Both the position numbers and the translations under genes were made by a program. The notes beneath the pieces were generated by a model. That model did not search any database. It saw only the letters and a program-made list of their open reading frames with translations, and had not been told where the DNA came from. Of a DNA stretch of 64,000 nt, positions 60,991 to 64,000 are shown piece after piece. Position 1 is the stretch's first letter, and every line of letters begins with the position of its first letter. Origin of the DNA: Enterobacter sp. C2 (lineage in GTDB: Bacteria; Pseudomonadota; Gammaproteobacteria; Enterobacterales; Enterobacteriaceae); assembly GCF_019880405.1 (NCBI RefSeq), contig NZ_CP082269.1:1984001-2048000 (forward strand), in the 5' to 3' direction.

Positions 60991-61524
60991 GGAAATCGTC
61001 TGCAGTCGTAGCTTTGTCGAGCGAATCACCGACTACGAGGAAATGCGCCAGGCGATCTGCAGTTAGCTGCCCGCGCGGCGGAGAAGCTGCGCAGCGAGCA
61101 CCAGTTCTGCCGTTACATCCCCACGTTCGTGAAAACGTCACCGCATACCGGCGAGCCGTATTGCGGAAACAGCGCAGCCACAAGGTTGCTGATACGCACT
61201 CAGGACACTCGCGACATCATTGCGGCGGCCACCCGCTGTCTAGAGACCGTCTGGCGGGACGGCCATCGCTATCAGAAAGCAGGGATAATGCTCGGGGACT
61301 TTTTCAGCCAAGGGGTGGCGCAACTCAACCTCTTTGACGAAAACGCGCCCCGGGCAGACAGCGACGCGCTGATAACTCTAATGGATAAGCTCAACAGGCA
61401 AGGAAGGGGAACGCTATATTTTGCTGGGCAGGGGATCCAGCAGGCCTGGCAGATGAAGCGTGAAATGCTTTCTCCGCGTTATACGACACGGTGGTCAGAT
61501 TTGCCGGTTGTTCGCGCTAATTAA
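60991..61524 (+). pseudogene. umuC: umuC 3' fragment (second copy)
   Basis: Corresponds to umuC 56167-56701. It has lost one base near 61060 and reads TAG there, so it is frameshifted; from 61129 the frame is clean to the end (DTRDIIAAATRCLETVWRDG, RQGRGTLYFAGQG, WSDLPVVRAN). The 5' two-thirds are missing. It is the right border of the cargo segment with the cysteine hydrolase, DUF4365 and toxin genes. Confidence 0.9.
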
Positions 61525-61604
61525 ATAGATACGAAACAATCCATTATGTTAGACAGATAGCTCACATAGGCCCTGTGTAAGCAGGGCCAACGGCAGCTAT
61601 GAAC
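60991..61604 (+). repeat. umuC 3'-end direct repeat, copy 2
   Basis: Second copy of 56167-56781, including the downstream hairpin GGCCCTG-TGTAAG-CAGGGCC and GGCAGCTATGAAC at its end. Divergence shows that this came from a different umuC and is not a fresh duplication. Confidence 0.85.
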
Positions 61605-61763
61605 CAGTAACGGACGTTATGTTTGGAATTGAAACAACATGGCTTCGTCAGGATTTCTGGGCTGGCTCATAATGTATGGGGTGCACATAATTTTTATTAA
61701 AATGTTGCATATTCATATAGATGAAGGATATTTTGTTGAAAAAACTCACAAAAGGTCAAACCA

Positions 61764-62597
61764 ATGCTAGTTCTTGACAAAAATGGTATGGCACTGAACG
61801 CTGAGTGCCTAGTAGGTGAAGAAGATGGGGTATATGGCCTGATACTTGAGTCATGGGGACCGGCGCATAGAAACAAAGATTATAATGTTGCCCTCGATTA
61901 TATTATTGAACGACTTATCAATCACGGGATAGACAAAGTTGTTGTGTATTTGGCTTCATCACCAATCAGAAGGCATATACCATCTATAGCAGAAAGAAAA
62001 ATACATCCTGATGAGTATTTTTCTTTAGTGGGAAACCACCCTTCCGATATTCGTCAAGAAATGTGTAGGTATCAGACTTATTTCAGCAGCACTGGTAAAA
62101 AAGATGCACCATTAGGGAACAGAACCAAGCGAGTGATGATAAATGTTCCTGGCGTCAACAGTGCTGAATTTTGGAAATTTATCATATACGGTGACACATC
62201 AGTGCTTTACGAGCCTACTGATGATGAGAGTGTTCTAAGTAAAAGAGTTAGTAAGCTAATAAAAATCCCTTTGACCGAGCCCGAGGGACATAAAACACCT
62301 GGAACATTAGAAAGAGTTCAGAAGGTTTATATTAGAGATCCTGCTGTTAAAGCTTGGGTATTGCAAAAGAGTAAGGGATTTTGTGAAAGGTGTGGTGAAA
62401 ATGCACCGTTCTTAATAAATGGTGATATCCCATACCTCGAAGTGCATCATGTAATACCGCTTTCTTTATCTGGTGCTGACACCATAAGCAATTGTGTTGC
62501 ACTATGCCCAAATTGTCATCGGGCATTGCATTACAGCCATAATTCGGAAGAGCTGATTGAGGAACTTTATATAAACATTAAAAGATTGCAAAGATGA
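61764..62597 (+). CDS. HNH endonuclease-domain protein (277 aa)
   Basis: AAGG precedes ATG 61764. The C-terminal ~80 residues form an HNH nuclease: GFCERCGENAPF, YLEVHHVIPLSLSGADTISN and CPNCHRALHYS, with the two CxxC zinc pairs and HH/N/H metal residues. The N-terminal ~190 residues (ESWGPAHRNKDYNVALDYII...) are an unrecognised domain that may choose the target, as in stand-alone McrA-like restriction enzymes. No methyltransferase partner is adjacent. Likely anti-phage cargo; unproven. Confidence 0.8.
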   Translation: MLVLDKNGMALNAECLVGEEDGVYGLILESWGPAHRNKDYNVALDYIIERLINHGIDKVVVYLASSPIRRHIPSIAERKIHPDEYFSLVGNHPSDIRQEMCRYQTYFSSTGKKDAPLGNRTKRVMINVPGVNSAEFWKFIIYGDTSVLYEPTDDESVLSKRVSKLIKIPLTEPEGHKTPGTLERVQKVYIRDPAVKAWVLQKSKGFCERCGENAPFLINGDIPYLEVHHVIPLSLSGADTISNCVALCPNCHRALHYSHNSEELIEELYINIKRLQR

Positions 62598-62932
62598 CTG
62601 TTTCGTTATGCTGGGATACTTATAGATGAGTAACGTCCGCTTCTGGCAACGAGCGGACATTGACAAACAGGTGGCGCTCATGGACGAGCTAAGCAGACAG
62701 GGGCTTGCTCATCCAAACTGAAGGCGATATCGCTAACTATTTTGAATAAAAAATGACCTATTTTATGTGGTGTTCGGGCATTCTTAAACAAAATCTTTCT
62801 CCAAAACGATTGCCAACTTATTGAATATTATATGGTTCTATTGATGGTTTAGAAATAGCAAAGTAGCGCTCCGAAGATTGTTTAACCTATTGTTTAATAT
62901 GAATAAATATGTCATTTGAAAAGTATGCTTTG
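62598..62932. other. Right-end debris of the element
   Basis: 335 bp. GTCCGCT...AGCGGAC (62638-62661) is an inverted repeat. A 31-codon frame from ATG 62626 contains VALMDELSRQG, which resembles UmuC LMALMDRLNKQG, so it may be a third scrap of umuC. The rest is AT-rich with no gene; it ends at the dcp repeat. Confidence 0.4.
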
Positions 62933-63177
62933 CCCATATCTTCGGGGGCGGCTATGCGGCAGGCTACTATGCCTATATCTGGACGCAGATGCTGGCCGAC
63001 GACGGTTACCAGTGGTTTGTGGAGCAGGGCGGGTTAACCCGCGAGAACGGGCAGAAATTCCGCGAGGCGATTCTGTCCCGTGGCAATAGCACTGATTTAG
63101 CTGAACTTTATCGCGTATGGCGCGGGCACGATCCAGTGATTGAACCGATGCTGGTGAATCGCGGGTTGAGCGCGTAG
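62933..63177 (+). pseudogene. dcp: dcp 3' fragment, displaced by the integrated element
   Basis: In-frame copy of the last 81 codons of dcp (QMLADDGYQWFVEQGGLTRE...VIEPMLVNRGLSA, stop at 63175-63177) without a start. It is probably the original chromosomal end of dcp left behind when the element brought its own copy. Confidence 0.9.
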
Positions 63178-63200
63178 AGCGTATTCAGGCTAAAAACAGA

Positions 63201-63224
63201 ACCGGGCGCGATGCCCGGTTTTTT
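63201..63224 (+). terminator. dcp terminator (right copy)
   Basis: ACCGGGC, GCGAT, GCCCGGT followed by T-run, the same as at 50111-50134. Confidence 0.85.
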
Positions 63225-63305
63225 GTCCAATTTTTTCTTCCCTAAAATCCTCGCTTAGAGCGAAATGCCTTGAATAAGAGGGAACAGGTTAGTTGCGTTA
63301 AAAGT

Positions 63306-64000
63306 TTAATGGCCGAGCTGGGTTGTGTAATTCCCAGGTACCCACCGGTAGGCCTTACCCTCATGCTGCACGTGACCCAGTCCAGGAAAGGCGATATGCG
63401 CTGCAGCAACCCAATAGCCTTCATCTGCAGCCTGCTTTAATATTTTTTCCCTGGTAGCGATAGCCTGCTTCTGGTTGACATCAAAGTGGATTGCTACCTC
63501 TGGCTCGGGCATTTGCACCGCTTTGGCATGAATGATATCTCCCCATAGCACCAGCGTCTGGCCTTCACTCTCTACACGATAAAGTACGCTGCCCGGCGTG
63601 TGGCCTGCCGTTGACTCAGCCTGTATGCCTCCCGGTAATATTGCCGGCGCAAGGAACGTTCTCAACAGGCCCGCACTGATGACAGGCCGAAGGGTATGTT
63701 CACTTTCTGCAAACGTATGCGCCTGGCTGGCCTCAACCCTGCTGACGTTCGCCGGGTCAAGCCAGAAATCGACATCTCGCTTATCCACATAGACCTCAGC
63801 CTTTGGAAACGCGGGTTTTCCAGCAAGCGAGACACCACCTGAGTGATCGGCATGAATATGTGTCAGGAGAACGACATCGATCGACTCTGCGGGATAACCA
63901 GCTGCGGCAAGGTTTGTCACCAGATGACCGCCATTATGACCGAAAAGTTCTCCTGCACCTGTATCGACTAAGATACGCTTTTTGCCATCATCAATAACGT
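63306..64000 (-). CDS. Metallo-beta-lactamase-fold hydrolase, 5' end outside window
   Basis: The frame is open to the window edge and codes for the C-terminal ~231 residues. LLTHIHADHSGG is the HxHxDH zinc motif, STAGHTPGSVLY supplies a further His and VLWGDIIHA the bridging Asp, as in MBL-fold hydrolases of the lactonase/quorum-quenching-like type with SLAGKPAFPKAEVYV. Substrate not predictable. If secreted, the signal peptide lies outside. Confidence 0.88.
   Translation of the reverse strand, partial: VIDDGKKRILVDTGAGELFGHNGGHLVTNLAAAGYPAESIDVVLLTHIHADHSGGVSLAGKPAFPKAEVYVDKRDVDFWLDPANVSRVEASQAHTFAESEHTLRPVISAGLLRTFLAPAILPGGIQAESTAGHTPGSVLYRVESEGQTLVLWGDIIHAKAVQMPEPEVAIHFDVNQKQAIATREKILKQAADEGYWVAAAHIAFPGLGHVQHEGKAYRWVPGNYTTQLGH

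Larger units (their letters stand above)
62933..63248 (+). repeat. Right copy of the dcp 3'-end direct repeat (att-like)
   Basis: Partner of 49843-50158. Backbone-like sequence resumes after it. Confidence 0.85.

Noticed and set aside
62626-62721. 31-codon ORF as a gene
   Set aside because: It overlaps an inverted repeat and resembles a umuC scrap; kept only as debris.

Overview
The window is chromosomal DNA from a member of the Enterobacteriaceae, closest in gene content to the Enterobacter/Lelliottia/Kosakonia/Klebsiella group. I cannot fix the genus from sequence alone. The backbone follows the E. coli K-12 order in reverse: ydgD, ydgU, asr, ynfM, ynfL, mlc, bioD2(ynfK), ynfC, ynfB, ynfA, rspA, rspB, ydfJ, ydfI, rspR(ydfH), ydfG, dcp. 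Lineage-specific segments interrupt this backbone.

Region by region. 1-6197: a GH15 glucoamylase-like enzyme (cut by the window edge), a YghA-like dehydrogenase, a BssS-family protein, small unknowns and a CHASE4-GGDEF-EAL c-di-GMP enzyme. 6198-13867: ydgD, the acid-shock pair asr-ydgU behind an RstA-like box, an M32 carboxypeptidase, ynfM/ynfL, autoregulated mlc and bioD2. 13915-25572: an ~11.6-kb operon, read leftward, for urea use without urease: allophanate hydrolase, urea carboxylase, a GntR regulator and the UrtABCDE urea ABC transporter. It starts at a near-perfect sigma-54 promoter whose predicted start site lies in a 20-bp palindrome, a likely GntR operator. It sits where K-12 has ynfD-H, dmsD and clcB. 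speG is also missing between ynfC and ynfB. 25775-32695: ynfC/B/A, then rspA-rspB-ydfJ and ydfI in uninterrupted form (K-12 has prophage Qin inside ydfJ).

33029-46309 is a VgrG/Rhs type VI secretion cargo island lying between ydfI and rspR. It holds VgrG, exported proteins (two sharing a C-terminal domain), a Tsi6-like immunity protein without its toxin, an Eag chaperone and a PAAR-Rhs protein whose toxin tip is split by an in-frame stop. Next come that toxin's immunity gene, an orphan TNT-type toxin with its immunity gene, decayed Rhs pieces and a row of immunity-like genes. No T6SS structural genes are in the window.

46432-50087 returns to backbone (rspR, ydfG, dcp). From about 49.84 to 63.25 kb a decayed prophage lies between two ~316-bp copies of the dcp 3' end. 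It keeps fragments of an integrase, a DNA methylase, a small terminase and probably a tail fibre, plus a LexA-controlled umuDC pair. Accessory genes follow: a YiiX-like cysteine hydrolase, a DUF4365 protein, an RNase A-like toxin with immunity gene, a second umuC 3' fragment and an HNH nuclease. The window ends in an incomplete metallo-beta-lactamase-fold hydrolase.

I saw no tRNA, rRNA, CRISPR array or intact IS element. Family names come from recalled similarity and visible motifs; no database search was run.
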